Below, in pieces: positions 43,930 through 53,030 of a stretch of DNA of 64,000 nt; position 1 is the stretch's first letter, and each line of letters opens with the position of its first letter. The stretch comes from Planosporangium mesophilum (GTDB lineage: Bacteria > Actinomycetota > Actinomycetes > Mycobacteriales > Micromonosporaceae). Location of the stretch: contig NZ_BOON01000021.1 in the NCBI RefSeq assembly GCF_016863255.1, positions 1 to 64,000 on the forward strand, written 5' to 3'. The notes under the pieces are model-generated. The model saw only the letters and a list, made by a program, of their open reading frames with translations. It was not told where the DNA came from and did not search any database. Both the position numbers and the translations under genes were made by a program.

Positions 43930-44493
43930 ATGGATACGGGTGCTCGGCGTGCCAGCGAGTGGACCATCCATGGCGAGCGGGTCATCGACGACACCAGACG
44001 CGCGGTGTTGAGCGTGGCCGACGTCGAACTACCCGATGGCGTCCGCTTCGAGCAGTACGTGCTCCGGGTGCCCGCCGCGGCGATGGTGGTCGTCCTCGAC
44101 GACGCCGACCATGTGCTGATGATGTGGCGGCACCGGTTCATCATCGATCGATGGGTATGGGAGTTGCCCGGCGGCTACCTCGACCCGGACGAGGAGCCGG
44201 CCGCGTGCGCCGCCCGGGAGGTCGAAGAGGAGACCGGCTGGCGGCCCAGAACGATGGAGCCGCTGCTGGAGTTCCAGCCCATGGTTGGCACTATCGATCA
44301 GCGCAACGTCGTCTACCTGTCTCGCGGAGCCGACCACACTGGTGCCGCGCCCGATGTCAACGAAGCCGAACGGCTCGGCTGGATCCCGCTGGCCGAGGTG
44401 GAGCAGCGGATCAAAGCGGGAGAGATCGTCGGTTCCGGTTCGGTCACGGGCCTGCTCGCGGTCCTGCTGGCCAAGGCGACCGGACGGATCTGA
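43930..44493 (+). CDS. NUDIX hydrolase
   Basis: 187 aa. The NUDIX box GX5EX7REUXEEXGU is complete: GYLDPDEEPAACAAREVEEE then TGW, at about residues 78-100. Hydrolyses a nucleoside diphosphate linked to another group; the best general match in style is the ADP-ribose/ADP-sugar pyrophosphatase class. Convergent with the XRE gene with a 6-bp gap. May act on a nucleotide related to the kinase product. Confidence 0.9.
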   Translation: MDTGARRASEWTIHGERVIDDTRRAVLSVADVELPDGVRFEQYVLRVPAAAMVVVLDDADHVLMMWRHRFIIDRWVWELPGGYLDPDEEPAACAAREVEEETGWRPRTMEPLLEFQPMVGTIDQRNVVYLSRGADHTGAAPDVNEAERLGWIPLAEVEQRIKAGEIVGSGSVTGLLAVLLAKATGRI

Positions 44494-44499
44494 CCGGTC

Positions 44500-45876
44500 C
44501 TATGACGTCTGGAGCGCCGGCCGTACCCGCTCTATGAACTCTCGCACCGCCGCCACGTCGCCGTAGGGCGCGAGCCGGCGCGCGAGGTCGGCAAGGTAGT
44601 CGTGCGCGCGTCGGGACCGCAGGCCCACGGCCGCCTCGACGGCCTGCAGGCCCATCACACCGGCCTGCTCCGGATCACCCGAGTGCAGATGCGCGACGGC
44701 CAGCAGCGCCAGGTTGAACTGCCGGCCGCGCGCGTACGCCTGGCCATCCATCTCCAGCGACCGCACGGCGAACCGGGTGGCGAGGTCACCACGGCCGAGA
44801 GCCGCGAAACAGTGCCCGAACTTCGCCGACAGGTACGCCTCGTCGAAGTAGCCGATCCACTGCGGGGACCCGGCACGATCCGCACGGTCGAACGCACGCT
44901 CGGCGCGGTCCAGCGCCGCCGCGCACGCCGCTTCGTCGCCGCCGACCGCGTGGCCCTGCGCCTCCAGGACGGCCGACTCCGCCTGGATCGCGGTCACCCC
45001 GGCCTCGGCCGCCGTACGCCCGGCGGCGCGGGCCAGGTCGACCGCCTCCGACGAGGCGCCCAGGTAGGCCGCCTGATGGCTCATCGCCGCGAGGATCTCC
45101 GCGCCCAGCGCACGGTCGCCAGCCGCTGCGGCCAGCCGCAGCGCGTGAACCAGATACCGCTGCGCCAGGCCGTTTCGCCCGACGTCGTACGACGCCCACC
45201 CCGCAAGCTGGGTCACCTCGGCCGCCGCCGACAACAACGCGGCGCCAGTGCGCGCGTCGTAGCGGCCACGCAGCAGACCCGCCACCTCGGTGTCGAGGAA
45301 CCGAACCACCGAGTCGCGGACGTGGCCGCCGCCGTACCTGTTGTCGAGCGCACGGTAAACGCTCGTGATCTGCCGCACGGTCTCGACATCCGGCTCTCCG
45401 ACGACACGCTCACCGCGGCCGACAGGCTCCTCATCAAGCCGCCAGGTCAGCCAGCGGAGAGCCGGCGTGACGAACGCAGCCGCGCTGAACGCCGCACCCG
45501 CAAGGAGATCCCGCCGTTGCATGTCCGCCTGCCACAGCTCAGCCGCGACCGCTACGCCGTGTCGCCAGTCTGCTGCGAACTCTAGCCCGCGCGCCGCTTT
45601 GCCGTCGGTGTCGCCGACGTCGACGGTCTGGTCTCCGCTGTCGGCTGACGCCTCGCTCACCATGGCGGACAACTGCCCATCAGCGCCAAGCGCCGCATCG
45701 AGCAGCGTCGCCACGGACGCGCTCGGCCGCTTGCCACCCCCTTCGAGATCCCACAGGTAACCGTGGGAGCAGTGAACCTGCAGCCCGAGCTGCCGCAGCG
45801 ACAATCCCCGCTGTTCGCGCAGCTCCCTCAGCCGAACTCCGAAGCCTGGGACGACGGCGACGATCTGTCGCGGCAT
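44500..45876 (-). CDS. XRE-family regulator with TPR-like C-terminus
   Basis: 458 aa from ATG 45876. N-terminal helix-turn-helix LRELREQRGLSLRQLGLQVH...GYLWDLEGG (about residues 13-50). The remaining ~370 residues are Ala-rich helical repeats of TPR type (LAAAAGDRALGAEILAAMSHQ, FDRADRAGSPQWIGYFDEAY), a usual ligand or peptide-binding arrangement in actinobacterial regulators. Probable local controller of the island genes. Confidence 0.88.
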   Translation of the reverse strand: MPRQIVAVVPGFGVRLRELREQRGLSLRQLGLQVHCSHGYLWDLEGGGKRPSASVATLLDAALGADGQLSAMVSEASADSGDQTVDVGDTDGKAARGLEFAADWRHGVAVAAELWQADMQRRDLLAGAAFSAAAFVTPALRWLTWRLDEEPVGRGERVVGEPDVETVRQITSVYRALDNRYGGGHVRDSVVRFLDTEVAGLLRGRYDARTGAALLSAAAEVTQLAGWASYDVGRNGLAQRYLVHALRLAAAAGDRALGAEILAAMSHQAAYLGASSEAVDLARAAGRTAAEAGVTAIQAESAVLEAQGHAVGGDEAACAAALDRAERAFDRADRAGSPQWIGYFDEAYLSAKFGHCFAALGRGDLATRFAVRSLEMDGQAYARGRQFNLALLAVAHLHSGDPEQAGVMGLQAVEAAVGLRSRRAHDYLADLARRLAPYGDVAAVREFIERVRPALQTS

Positions 45877-46253
45877 GCCATGCTCCCTAGAACAAGGCGA
45901 TGGTTGGCCGGTCGCCCGTCGGACGACGGCGTAGTCTGACGGTACCCGTTCAGCCACATCGATGGGACCACGAAACGTAGCGCGCACCGCGAAACAGGCG
46001 AACCGGGGTCCCACGGCATTGCCGCTCCCCGCTGTCGAAAACCGTCCTTAAAGGATTGATGTCGTACTCCGGTCGAGCGGTACCAGACAGACGTTCGCCG
46101 TGCGGCGATTTCGTTCACTAGGGGCACAGCAGTCGATAGGTAAACGCCTCGTTCTCGCCCCTGCCGCTGCGCGAGGTCCCGCGCCGAGCTGCCGCCGTGG
46201 GACCATACGTCCGCCGTCCGTACCGTCGACGAGAGATTGGCCGAACTGACCGC
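45877..46253. promoter_or_regulatory. divergent intergenic region XRE / HAD
   Basis: 377 bp. The region immediately around 46040-46090 (AAACCGTCCTTAAAGGATTG) is slightly AT-rich and may hold promoters; it includes CCTTAAAGG, a 9-base inverted repeat at about 46046-46054. Nothing coding is supported. Confidence 0.4.
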
Positions 46254-46964
46254 ATGAGCGATCGTGCCGCCCAGCCGCCCATCCGCGCCGTCTACTTCGA
46301 CGTCGGCGAAACCTTGATCGACGAGTCCACCGAGTACGGCACCTGGGCCGACTGGCTCGGCGTGCCCCGGCACACCTTCTCGGCCGTCTTCGGGCAGGTC
46401 ATCGCCCAGGGCCAGGACTACCGGCAGGTCTTCCAGCACTTCCGGCCCGGCTTCGACCTCGCCGTCGAGCGTCGACGCCGTGCCGACGCCGGCCTCGCCG
46501 AGCACTTCAAGGCCCGAGACCTGTACCCGGACGTGCGCGAGTGCCTCGCCGCGCTCAAGGCTGATGGCTACTTCGTCGGCGTGGCCGGCAACCAGACCGC
46601 CCGCGCCGGCCGGCTGCTGCACGAGTTGAACCTCGGCGTCGACCTCATCGCCACCTCCGACGATTGGGGCGCCGAGAAGCCCACCCCGGCCTTCTTCGCC
46701 AAACTGATCGAGTCGGCTGGGTGTGAGCCGGCCGAGATCGCGTACGCGGGGGACCGGCTCGACAATGACATTCTGCCGGCGCTCAACGCTGGGCTCACCA
46801 CCGTGTTCATCCGGCGCGGGCCGTGGGGGTACTACTACGCCACCCGGCCGGAGGTCGCGAAGGCACACGTACGCATCGACAGCCTCGCGGCACTTCCTGA
46901 GCGGCTCCGCGAACTCAACAGCGAACGCGATGCGGACGAGAGCGGGGAAGCCCAAGAGCGCTAA
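46254..46964 (+). CDS. HAD superfamily hydrolase
   Basis: 236 aa from ATG 46254. Motif I is YFDVGETLID, so the second Asp of DxDxT is Gly; this variant is well known among dehalogenase-like HADs and may mean a different acid/base or weak phosphatase activity. Motif III region is DDWGAEKPTPAFF, motif IV YAGDRLDNDILPALNAG. Overlaps the GntR gene (start 46930) by 35 bases. Confidence 0.88.
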   Translation: MSDRAAQPPIRAVYFDVGETLIDESTEYGTWADWLGVPRHTFSAVFGQVIAQGQDYRQVFQHFRPGFDLAVERRRRADAGLAEHFKARDLYPDVRECLAALKADGYFVGVAGNQTARAGRLLHELNLGVDLIATSDDWGAEKPTPAFFAKLIESAGCEPAEIAYAGDRLDNDILPALNAGLTTVFIRRGPWGYYYATRPEVAKAHVRIDSLAALPERLRELNSERDADESGEAQER

Positions 46965-47489
46965 CCGGCAGCGGATCGCCAACCTGCTCCGGGCCGCGAT
47001 CCTGACCCGCAAGTTTGCGCCCGGGGAGCGGCTGCCGTCCCAGAACGACCTCGCAGACCGGTACGGCGTGGCCCGCGAAACGGTCAAGAGTGCGCTGCGG
47101 ATCTTGCGCGACGAGCGGCTGATCGTCAGCCGGCAGGGCAGCGGGGCGTTCGTCCGCGCACAGACCGAGCGTCCGGTCGGGCTACGCCCGCACATCGAAG
47201 CCGCGTTCGAACGGCCCCACGCGCCGAACCGCCGGGCGACGACCCGGCCGTACGCGAACGCGCCGCGCGGATCGTCCGCGTCGCCATCGACTTCGCCGGC
47301 TTCTCCGGCGAGACGCTGCACGGTGCGATCCAGGAAGCCCTCGACAAGATCCGGGCTGGCCGGCTCACCCCGGAGTCGATCGCGATCCGGATCCTGCTGC
47401 CCGACCTCGACCTGCCGGCCGTCGTCCCGTCCCGCGACGGTGACGGGATGGACGGGGGAGCAGTGGCGGGAGTCCGCCAATGCGGATGA
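46930..47489 (+). pseudogene. GntR-family regulator broken by a one-base frameshift
   Basis: ATG 46930 begins an intact winged helix (NLLRAAILTRKFAPGERLPS ... RYGVARETVKSALRILRDERLIV). After ERPHA near 47220 the frame becomes low complexity, while the -1 frame reads on as RIVRVAIDFAGFSGETLHGA, KIRAGRLTPESIAIRILLPD and ends at TGA 47487-47489. A single base lost at about 47221-47223 explains this. The effector domain is thus detached from the DNA-binding domain. Confidence 0.75.
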
Positions 47490-47534
47490 TCGAAAACCCA
47501 GGACGTAGGCGGGGTGCCGAGCGACGATGGTGCC

Positions 47535-47936
47535 ATGCAGGCCGAGTTCGAGGGCATGGTGCCGTGGCAGTACAACAGCGAGATCATCGAGTGCGACACC
47601 CCGCACGGCCTGATTGATCTGCACAACGATTGCGTGTTGGAGGCCCTGGCCGTTCAAGTCGGTCCGCCGCCGTCCGTAGTGCTGACCTTGCACCGCCCAG
47701 ACGGAGACCGCTTCCAGTTGGTATTCCATGACGTCCTGGAGGCGTCGTTCGTCCAGGACTCGGATGACGCCTTGCCGGGGGCGCACAACTGGGACCGTGA
47801 AGAGGTGAGCACCGTGTACGGCGTCGACTACACCGACATGGGCACTGACGCTCTGCCCCGCTTCGAGATCAGCCTGATAGTCGGGACGGTAGCTCTGAGG
47901 TCGCCTCGCGTATCGCTGACCTGGTTGAGCCGTTGA
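47535..47936 (+). CDS. small acidic protein, unknown
   Basis: About 133 aa from ATG 47535; GTG 47514 would add seven residues. Soluble, acidic, beta-rich (VVLTLHRPDGDRFQLVFHDV ... ISLIVGTVALRSPRVSL). It looks like small immunity- or cargo-type proteins in accessory regions, but no family is recognised. Followed 12 bases later by another unknown gene on the same strand. Confidence 0.55.
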   Translation: MQAEFEGMVPWQYNSEIIECDTPHGLIDLHNDCVLEALAVQVGPPPSVVLTLHRPDGDRFQLVFHDVLEASFVQDSDDALPGAHNWDREEVSTVYGVDYTDMGTDALPRFEISLIVGTVALRSPRVSLTWLSR

Positions 47937-47948
47937 GCAGGCGTGACC

Positions 47949-48548
47949 ATGGATGACCTCGAGACGCAGTGGACCGCGGTGGCCCGGGATGCATACGCCC
48001 AGAGAGCCGAGGACCTCATCGCTGAGATCCGCCGCCACGTCGAAGCCACCCTGCGGCGGAAGGGGCGTCAGGCCGAAAGGCAGGACTACTTCGAGTCCGT
48101 GCAACGGCTCGGGTCGGCGGCGAAGGCCTTCAACGATGCGGAGTTCGACTGGTGTGGATCATCGCCGCTCGCCCTTGAGTACGTTGACGAGGACGATGCG
48201 TGGGACGAGGCCGACGAGATCGAAGACGATGAGGCGAAGGCAGTCTTCTCCCTGCTGGGCAGGTGGGACTACCACATCACCGATGTCGAAGCTGTGATCG
48301 CAGCTGGACGTGCTGCGTACTTGACGGCGTGGCCCGGCGACACCGAGGAAGACGCCCGCATCCGAGTACAGGACGTGGCCAGCGCCGCGGCCGAGATCAT
48401 GCATACGCATGGCTTCTCGAAGCTCCACGGAACCGCCGGCCTTGAACCTGATCGCGACATCACCGCCTTCGTGATGCACGACGGAGAAGATGATGACGCC
48501 TTCCACGCGGATCCGTTCGCCATCGTTCGCGGTGACACCGACTTCTGA
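47949..48548 (+). CDS. acidic helical protein, unknown
   Basis: 199 aa from ATG 47949 (GTG 47943 adds two residues). Mixed charged helices at the N-terminus (about 1-60), then an Asp/Glu-rich stretch (YVDEDDAWDEADEIEDDEAK) and a further helical half. No membrane segment. Unknown; likely cotranscribed with the gene before it. Last gene of island I. Confidence 0.6.
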   Translation: MDDLETQWTAVARDAYAQRAEDLIAEIRRHVEATLRRKGRQAERQDYFESVQRLGSAAKAFNDAEFDWCGSSPLALEYVDEDDAWDEADEIEDDEAKAVFSLLGRWDYHITDVEAVIAAGRAAYLTAWPGDTEEDARIRVQDVASAAAEIMHTHGFSKLHGTAGLEPDRDITAFVMHDGEDDDAFHADPFAIVRGDTDF

Positions 48549-48694
48549 GGCGGTGGGGAGCGGACCTACAGGTCCTGGGTCATCTAGCCCTGACCCCCAC
48601 GTGACCCCAACCCAGCGCAAGACGAGCACGCCAGCACTGCGGCGTGCTGGGCTGCACCGAGGTCGCGCACCATGACCGTGATCGAGCGGGAGTC
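48549..48694. other. non-coding right end of island I
   Basis: 146 bp between the last island I gene and att copy B. It contains a hairpin AGCACGCCAGCA / TGCGGCGTGCT at about 48627-48650. No gene is supported. Confidence 0.4.
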
Positions 48695-48737
48695 CTCTTA
48701 ATCCGCGGGTTCGGGGTTCGAGTCCTTGGCGGCGCAC
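48695..48737 (+). repeat. attachment-site repeat copy B
   Basis: 43 bases match the tRNA-Lys from its anticodon loop (CTCTTAATCC) to its 3' end with one mismatch (T at 48727). No anticodon stem 5' half or acceptor 5' half precedes it, so it is not a tRNA gene. It lies 83 bases from the end of an integrase remnant. Confidence 0.85.
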
Positions 48738-48742
48738 GGAAG

Positions 48743-48782
48743 AAGGCCCAGGCCACAACCCTTACGGTTGAGCCTGGGCCTT
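48743..48782. terminator. strong hairpin between att B and the integrase remnant
   Basis: AAGGCCCAGGC (48743-48753) and GCCTGGGCCTT (48772-48782) form an 11-bp stem with an inner CAACC/GGTTG helix. On the minus strand TTCTTCC follows, so it can terminate the integrase gene. Confidence 0.7.
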
Positions 48783-48795
48783 CATCGTTTCCCGG

Positions 48796-48818
48796 CCGTA
48801 CAGCCATCCGTACAGCCA
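48796..48818 (+). repeat. direct repeat CCGTACAGCCA x2 beside att B
   Basis: Two identical 11-base units at 48796-48806 and 48808-48818, between the terminator and the integrase stop. Position next to att B makes them possible integrase arm-type sites; two copies alone do not prove it. Confidence 0.4.
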
Positions 48819-48819
48819 A

Positions 48820-48936
48820 CTACCCGAACAGCCGGTCCGCGGCGGCGTCGACGGCCGCCCGCTCGACGTCGGCGAGCACGTGGGCGTACGTGTTCATGGT
48901 CAGCGTGATCTGGCTGTGCTTCGAAGCGATCTGTGA
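48820..48936 (-). pseudogene. C-terminal remnant of a tyrosine recombinase (integrase)
   Basis: The minus strand ends in KHSQITLTMNTYAHVL, then DVERAAVDAAADRLFG and TAG (complement of 48820-48822). This is the typical integrase C-terminus, with the catalytic Tyr in MNTYAHV and His in KHSQ. Homology stops upstream of about 48936; the rest of the gene, including the other catalytic Arg and His, is absent. Points toward att B as expected of a site-associated int gene. Confidence 0.8.
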
Positions 48937-48973
48937 CCGGTGGCGTCGACACCCGAAAGGCCACTCGCGGTCA

Positions 48974-49002
48974 GGGTCCCTGCGTTACCGCTTCAGGGAC
49001 CC
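48974..49002 (-). terminator. terminator of the chemoreceptor gene
   Basis: GGGTCCCTG (48974-48982) pairs with CAGGGACCC (48994-49002). A second hairpin GGCCGGT / ACCGGCC lies at 49012-49036. Both follow the minus-strand gene at 49044-50696. Confidence 0.6.
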
Positions 49003-49043
49003 CCGCCGCAAGGCCGGTCGCGGTCGGCAACCGGCCTGGTGAT

Positions 49044-50696
49044 TCAGAGCCGGAACCGGCCCACCACCGACTGCATCTCCGCAGCGAGCGAGCCCAGTTC
49101 GGCCACCGTACGTCCGGAGTCGGCCAACGAGGCGGTGGTCGCCTCGGCGGCGTGCGCCACGCCTGCGATGTTGCCGGCGATGTCCGACGCGCCCTGTGCC
49201 GCGTCGCCGACGCTGCGGCTCATCTCGCTCGTGGTGGCCGTCTGCTGTTCCACCGCCGAGGCGATGGTCAGCTGGTAGTCGTTGATCCTGGCGATGATCC
49301 GGCTGATCTCGCCGATCGCGGTCACCGCATTCGTCGTGTCGGACTGGATGGCCTCGACCCGGCGGGAGATGTCCTCGGTGGCGCGGGCGGTCTCCTGAGC
49401 GAGGTCCTTGACCTCGCTCGCCACGACGGCGAAGCCCTTGCCCGCCTCGCCGGCGCGGGCGGCCTCGATGGTGGCGTTGAGGGCCAGCAGGTTGGTCTGC
49501 TCGGCGATGGAGGTGATCACCTTGATGACGTTGCCGATCTCGGCGGAAGACTCGCCGAGCTTGGACACCGTCTGGTTGGTCGACTCGGCGACCCCGACCG
49601 CCTGCGCGGCCACCTCCGCCGCGTCGTTGGCGTTCTGTGCGATCTCGCGGATCGACGAGCCCATCTCCTCGGAGCCGGACGCCAGCGTCTGCACGTTGTG
49701 CGACACGTCGCCGGCGGTGGCCGCGACGCGGTGGGCCTGAGCGGCGGCCTCCCGGGCGCTGTCGTCGATCCGGCCGCTGACCTCGGTGAGCTGCTCGCTG
49801 CTCTGGCCCAGGGTACGGGCACCGACGGCGAGTGCCTCCACCGCGCGCTTCACCCCGGCGCTGGCCAGGTTCACGGCCGCGGTCATCTGGCCCAGTTCGT
49901 CCCGCGAGCGCACCTCGGCCACCCGGCTGAGGTCGCCCTCGGCCAGCGCACGCAGCGAGTCACCGGCGTCGCGCAACTGGCGCCGCATGAGCCGGGAGAT
50001 CCAGAGCGCGGCGGCGAACGCCAGCAGCATCCCGAGCACAAGGACTCCGATGATCACCATACGGTCCTGCTTGTACTGCTCGGTTGCCCGGGCCGCGGTC
50101 GCCTGACTCTCGGCGCGCTCGACCGTGGCCAGGTCGCTCAGCGCCTTCGCCATGTCACCCTCGGCCTTGCCGATGGCGGGGCTCAGCTGGTCGGCCGGTG
50201 GCATCGTCACGCCGGGCGAGGCGCTCTCTCCGAAGACCACCACGTTGCGCAGCTCGTTGTAGTACTGCTGCGCCTCGGTGAACGTGGCGAGCGCACGCTG
50301 CCGGGCCGGCGACCCGGCGGCCAGCTCGCGATACCCGGTAAGGGTGTCGGCAACGGTCTTGTCCGCGTCCGCGGCGTTCTTGCGCCCCGCCGCCTGCAGC
50401 GCCGGGGCCGCCGCCTTGCCGTACTGGTACAGGAACATGCCGTTGTACATGTTGGTCAGGCCGCCGCGCAGCTCGCTCAGGCGCTCCAGGCTGGCGATGT
50501 TCCGGCTCTTCATGGTGTCGAGGTCGGCGTTCAGTCTCGCCATCCGGTTGATGGCCAGGCCACCGACGACGAGCGCGACGACGGCGACGATTGCGGCGGC
50601 GATCATCCCCTTGGCGTTGACGCTGCGATCCGCGAGCCACCCCGCGATCCGATTGCGCTGAACGGTCACCTCGACCGGATATGCTGCTGCCACCAT
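49044..50696 (-). CDS. methyl-accepting chemotaxis-type receptor
   Basis: 550 aa from ATG 50696 (GGAAGG-rich DNA upstream). Transmembrane helix near residues 31-50, a ~150-residue helical 4HB-like sensor, a second helix near 205-225, HAMP ([22 protein letters not shown]), then the signalling domain whose hairpin tip reads [20 protein letters not shown]. An intact gene in a decayed island. The window has no other chemotaxis genes; such orphan receptors occur in sessile actinobacteria, and its output partner is unknown. Confidence 0.9.
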   Translation of the reverse strand: MVAAAYPVEVTVQRNRIAGWLADRSVNAKGMIAAAIVAVVALVVGGLAINRMARLNADLDTMKSRNIASLERLSELRGGLTNMYNGMFLYQYGKAAAPALQAAGRKNAADADKTVADTLTGYRELAAGSPARQRALATFTEAQQYYNELRNVVVFGESASPGVTMPPADQLSPAIGKAEGDMAKALSDLATVERAESQATAARATEQYKQDRMVIIGVLVLGMLLAFAAALWISRLMRRQLRDAGDSLRALAEGDLSRVAEVRSRDELGQMTAAVNLASAGVKRAVEALAVGARTLGQSSEQLTEVSGRIDDSAREAAAQAHRVAATAGDVSHNVQTLASGSEEMGSSIREIAQNANDAAEVAAQAVGVAESTNQTVSKLGESSAEIGNVIKVITSIAEQTNLLALNATIEAARAGEAGKGFAVVASEVKDLAQETARATEDISRRVEAIQSDTTNAVTAIGEISRIIARINDYQLTIASAVEQQTATTSEMSRSVGDAAQGASDIAGNIAGVAHAAEATTASLADSGRTVAELGSLAAEMQSVVGRFRL

Positions 50697-50763
50697 CGCG
50701 AAAACCTTCCGTCCGCCCCCCGTCGGGGCCTGTCGACAGGTCATCGGCAGCCGTAGCCGTCAC

Positions 50764-51308
50764 CTTAGGCAGGCCGGTGCCGAGCCGCTGCCAGGAGCCG
50801 GCACCGGGTGCCCGGTAGAACGTGGCGAGGTCGGTCGCCAGCAGCAGGGCGCCGCCGCGCAGCACCTTGACCGAGTTGGCCGGTACGTCGGGCGCGTTCG
50901 CCGAGACGTCTGTCCAGGTCGCGCCCGCGTTCTTGGACTCGAACACGTGTCCGAAGCCCGCGCCCGGGCCTTCCGTGAAGCGCCGGGAGAACCCGTTGAC
51001 GGCGACGAGGACGTGCGAGGCGTTGGCCGGGTCGACGCCGAAGCCGGCGACGTACCGGTTCCGTACGGTGCCGTCGACGGGCAGCGTCAGCTGGTGCCAG
51101 CCCGTACCGTCGACCTTGCCGACCGCGATGCCGCGACCGAAGCCCGAGTTGTTGCACGGGCCGCACCAGCCGACGTACGCCATGTCACCGGAGACCGCGA
51201 CCGCGGTGGCCGTGTGGCCCGCACCGAGGTCGAACACCTTCTTCCCAGTCCTTGCCGTTCCGGATCGCGTACCCCTTGGTGTTGATCCAGACGTGCGATG
51301 GGCCATCC
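50764..51308 (-). pseudogene. fragment of a BNR-repeat (sialidase/glycosyl hydrolase-like) protein
   Basis: The minus strand encodes GPSHVWINTKGYAIRNGKDW in one frame and then VFDLGAGHTATAVAVSGDMA, AYVGWCGPCNNSGFGRGIAV and FESKNAGATWTDVSA in another. An extra A near 51243 causes the shift. The first ~half of the gene and its end are missing, and the right end meets the replication-relaxation fragment at about 51308. Broken beta-propeller enzyme. Confidence 0.7.
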
Positions 51309-51780
51309 CACCGGCTGCTGGTGTTGCTGGACCAGCATCGGGTGATGACCACCGGCCAGCTGGCCCGCGCGACCGACGCTCCTGACCGGACTGTGCGGTA
51401 CCGGCTGGAGCGGCTGCGTGAGGCACGCCTGGCGGACTGTGTGCGGCCGGTCGCGAGAGCGGGTCGGCTCCCCGGCACTGGTGGCTGCGTCCGGTCGGCG
51501 CGTGGGTGGTCGACGGCACGGCGGCGGCTGAGGGCAAGACGGCCGGGATGTTCGTGGCGCACACTGCCGCCATCACCGGGGTATGGCTCTCGCTGGTCGA
51601 GTACGGCGGGTCCGTGGGCCTGAGCGTGGAGAGCTGGTTGACCGATCGGGCCGGCTGGCAGGAATGGGAGGGCAGGGGTCCCTGGTCCCAGCGGCATCGG
51701 TTGACCCCGGACGCCGTCGCGCAATTGGCGCTCGCCGGCGGTGCGAGTACGGCGGCGGTGGTCACCGGGCGGGATCTCCT
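51309..51780 (+). pseudogene. fragment of a replication-relaxation family protein
   Basis: Plus frame HRLLVLLDQHRVMTTGQLAR, then RTVRYRLERLREARLADCV; after about 51460 the next part continues in another frame: HWWLRPVGAWVVDG, GKTAGMFVAHTAAITGVWL and SLVEYGG. This is the winged-helix replication-relaxation family of actinomycete integrative elements, broken by a frameshift and with no start or end. It supports an ICE origin of island II. Confidence 0.7.
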
Positions 51781-52395
51781 CGCTTGTGCACCGAGACGGC
51801 TGCCCGAGAACCCCGGCCGCGCCAAGGCCGGGCCGCTTCGCGGTCGCCTACGGCGAGCCTTGTCCCCGCCGGAGAACCTCGGGCAGGGACGAGCCTGCCC
51901 GACCGAGGAGATCCCGCCAGCCAAGCGGTGTGGGATGACATCCCAAGATCGAACGTGCCTTCCGCGTGCCAGTAATCATGTCCGTCCACAGTCACGAACG
52001 GTCACGAGTGGTCAATTCGATCGAGCCCCTGGGCAGGCATTTCGGGCATCTCGGGGCATGAATCGTCAGCCTTCTAAACTGGGGACTCACTGTCAACGTC
52101 GCAGGGCCTTCGACAGCCGAGCAAGGCAAACTTCGTTATGTGCCTTCACCGCTGGAAGCATCCCACCAGCATCCATCGATCCTGAACAATGAGTGGCCCG
52201 ACCAGGCTTTCGGGACGTAAGCGCAGGCGATCGGGGAGCGGGTCAAGGTTCCGCTTCAACGTCTGAGGAGGCAGCGTTCAGGCTGCTCACGGGGTCGGCT
52301 CCCCCCAGTTAGGTGGGTCGACGACATACAGGGCGGTACCGGGGCTGGGGTGCGGCAACCGGCGATAGATGCTGTCCACCGCGTAACCTCGGCGT
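51781..52395. other. non-coding region of island II
   Basis: About 615 bp without a supported gene. It has a hairpin CCTCGGGCAGG (51877-51887) / CCTGCCCGACCGAGG (51894-51908) and two copies of GTCACGA near 52000. It may include decayed element DNA. Confidence 0.5.
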
Positions 52396-52737
52396 GTGGG
52401 GGTCAACGTCGAACTTCGTCAACACGGACCACGGCCGCGTAAAGGACGGCCCAAGACCACGGTGGTGGATGAAGTTGTCGATTGGGACGATCTCTTTGTT
52501 GGGTTGCTGAACAAGGTCTGCAACCGGGGTCGGACTCCGCTGTTCGACAGGATTGACCCGTACGGCGACTTGGTGCTTTCCGGCGCTGAGATGACTCAGC
52601 TGCTCGCGGAGCTGCCGACCGTCGCTGCTGCTGCGGGCAGCGAAGCCGAGAAGGACTTCCTCGCAGGCCTCGAACGACTGGCACGTCAATGCGCCGCGAA
52701 TCCCTCTGATCACCGCCTGCACTTCGTTGGGGACTGA
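52396..52737 (+). CDS. small protein, unknown
   Basis: 113 aa from GTG 52396. Soluble, with Arg-rich N-terminus (RPRKGRPKTT) and a helical Ala/Glu-rich middle (MTQLLAELPTVAAAAGSEAE), one more helix, and DHRLHFVGD at the end. It has coding-like composition but no recognised family; start uncertain because no clear ribosome binding site is visible. Confidence 0.5.
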   Translation: MGVNVELRQHGPRPRKGRPKTTVVDEVVDWDDLFVGLLNKVCNRGRTPLFDRIDPYGDLVLSGAEMTQLLAELPTVAAAAGSEAEKDFLAGLERLARQCAANPSDHRLHFVGD

Positions 52738-53030
52738 TCGGCCAGCTGCTCCACGGCTCATGTGGGACGGGCCAAGTGCGGGCCACAAGCGGGGGACCGG
52801 CCGGGGTAACCCAGGCCGCTCGGGACCGCCGCGACCAGCGTCAAGACAAGCCAGAGCCTCGATCTTGTGCAATTCCCAAGCTGACGGTGGCGCATGGGGC
52901 CAGCGCAGTTACGGCTCCGCCAAGGTCGTTCGTCCGGTAGGGCGCTCCACCTTGGCACCCTGACCCCTGGCCCGCTCCACGGTGTGTGGGACTCACAGCG
53001 GAGATGGCTCTGGGGCCCAGCCGTGTGTGG
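52738..53030. other. intergenic, no gene seen
   Basis: About 290 bp between two convergent small genes of island II. I see no supported gene or terminator of high quality. Confidence 0.4.

Noticed and set aside
48695-48737. Second and third tRNA-Lys genes
   Set aside because: Only the 3' half is present at 48695 and 53528; the 5' acceptor strand and D arm are missing, so these are att copies.
52309-52872. 187-codon minus-strand frame in island II
   Set aside because: Overlaps the more gene-like plus-strand frame at 52396-52737 and shows no conserved pattern.
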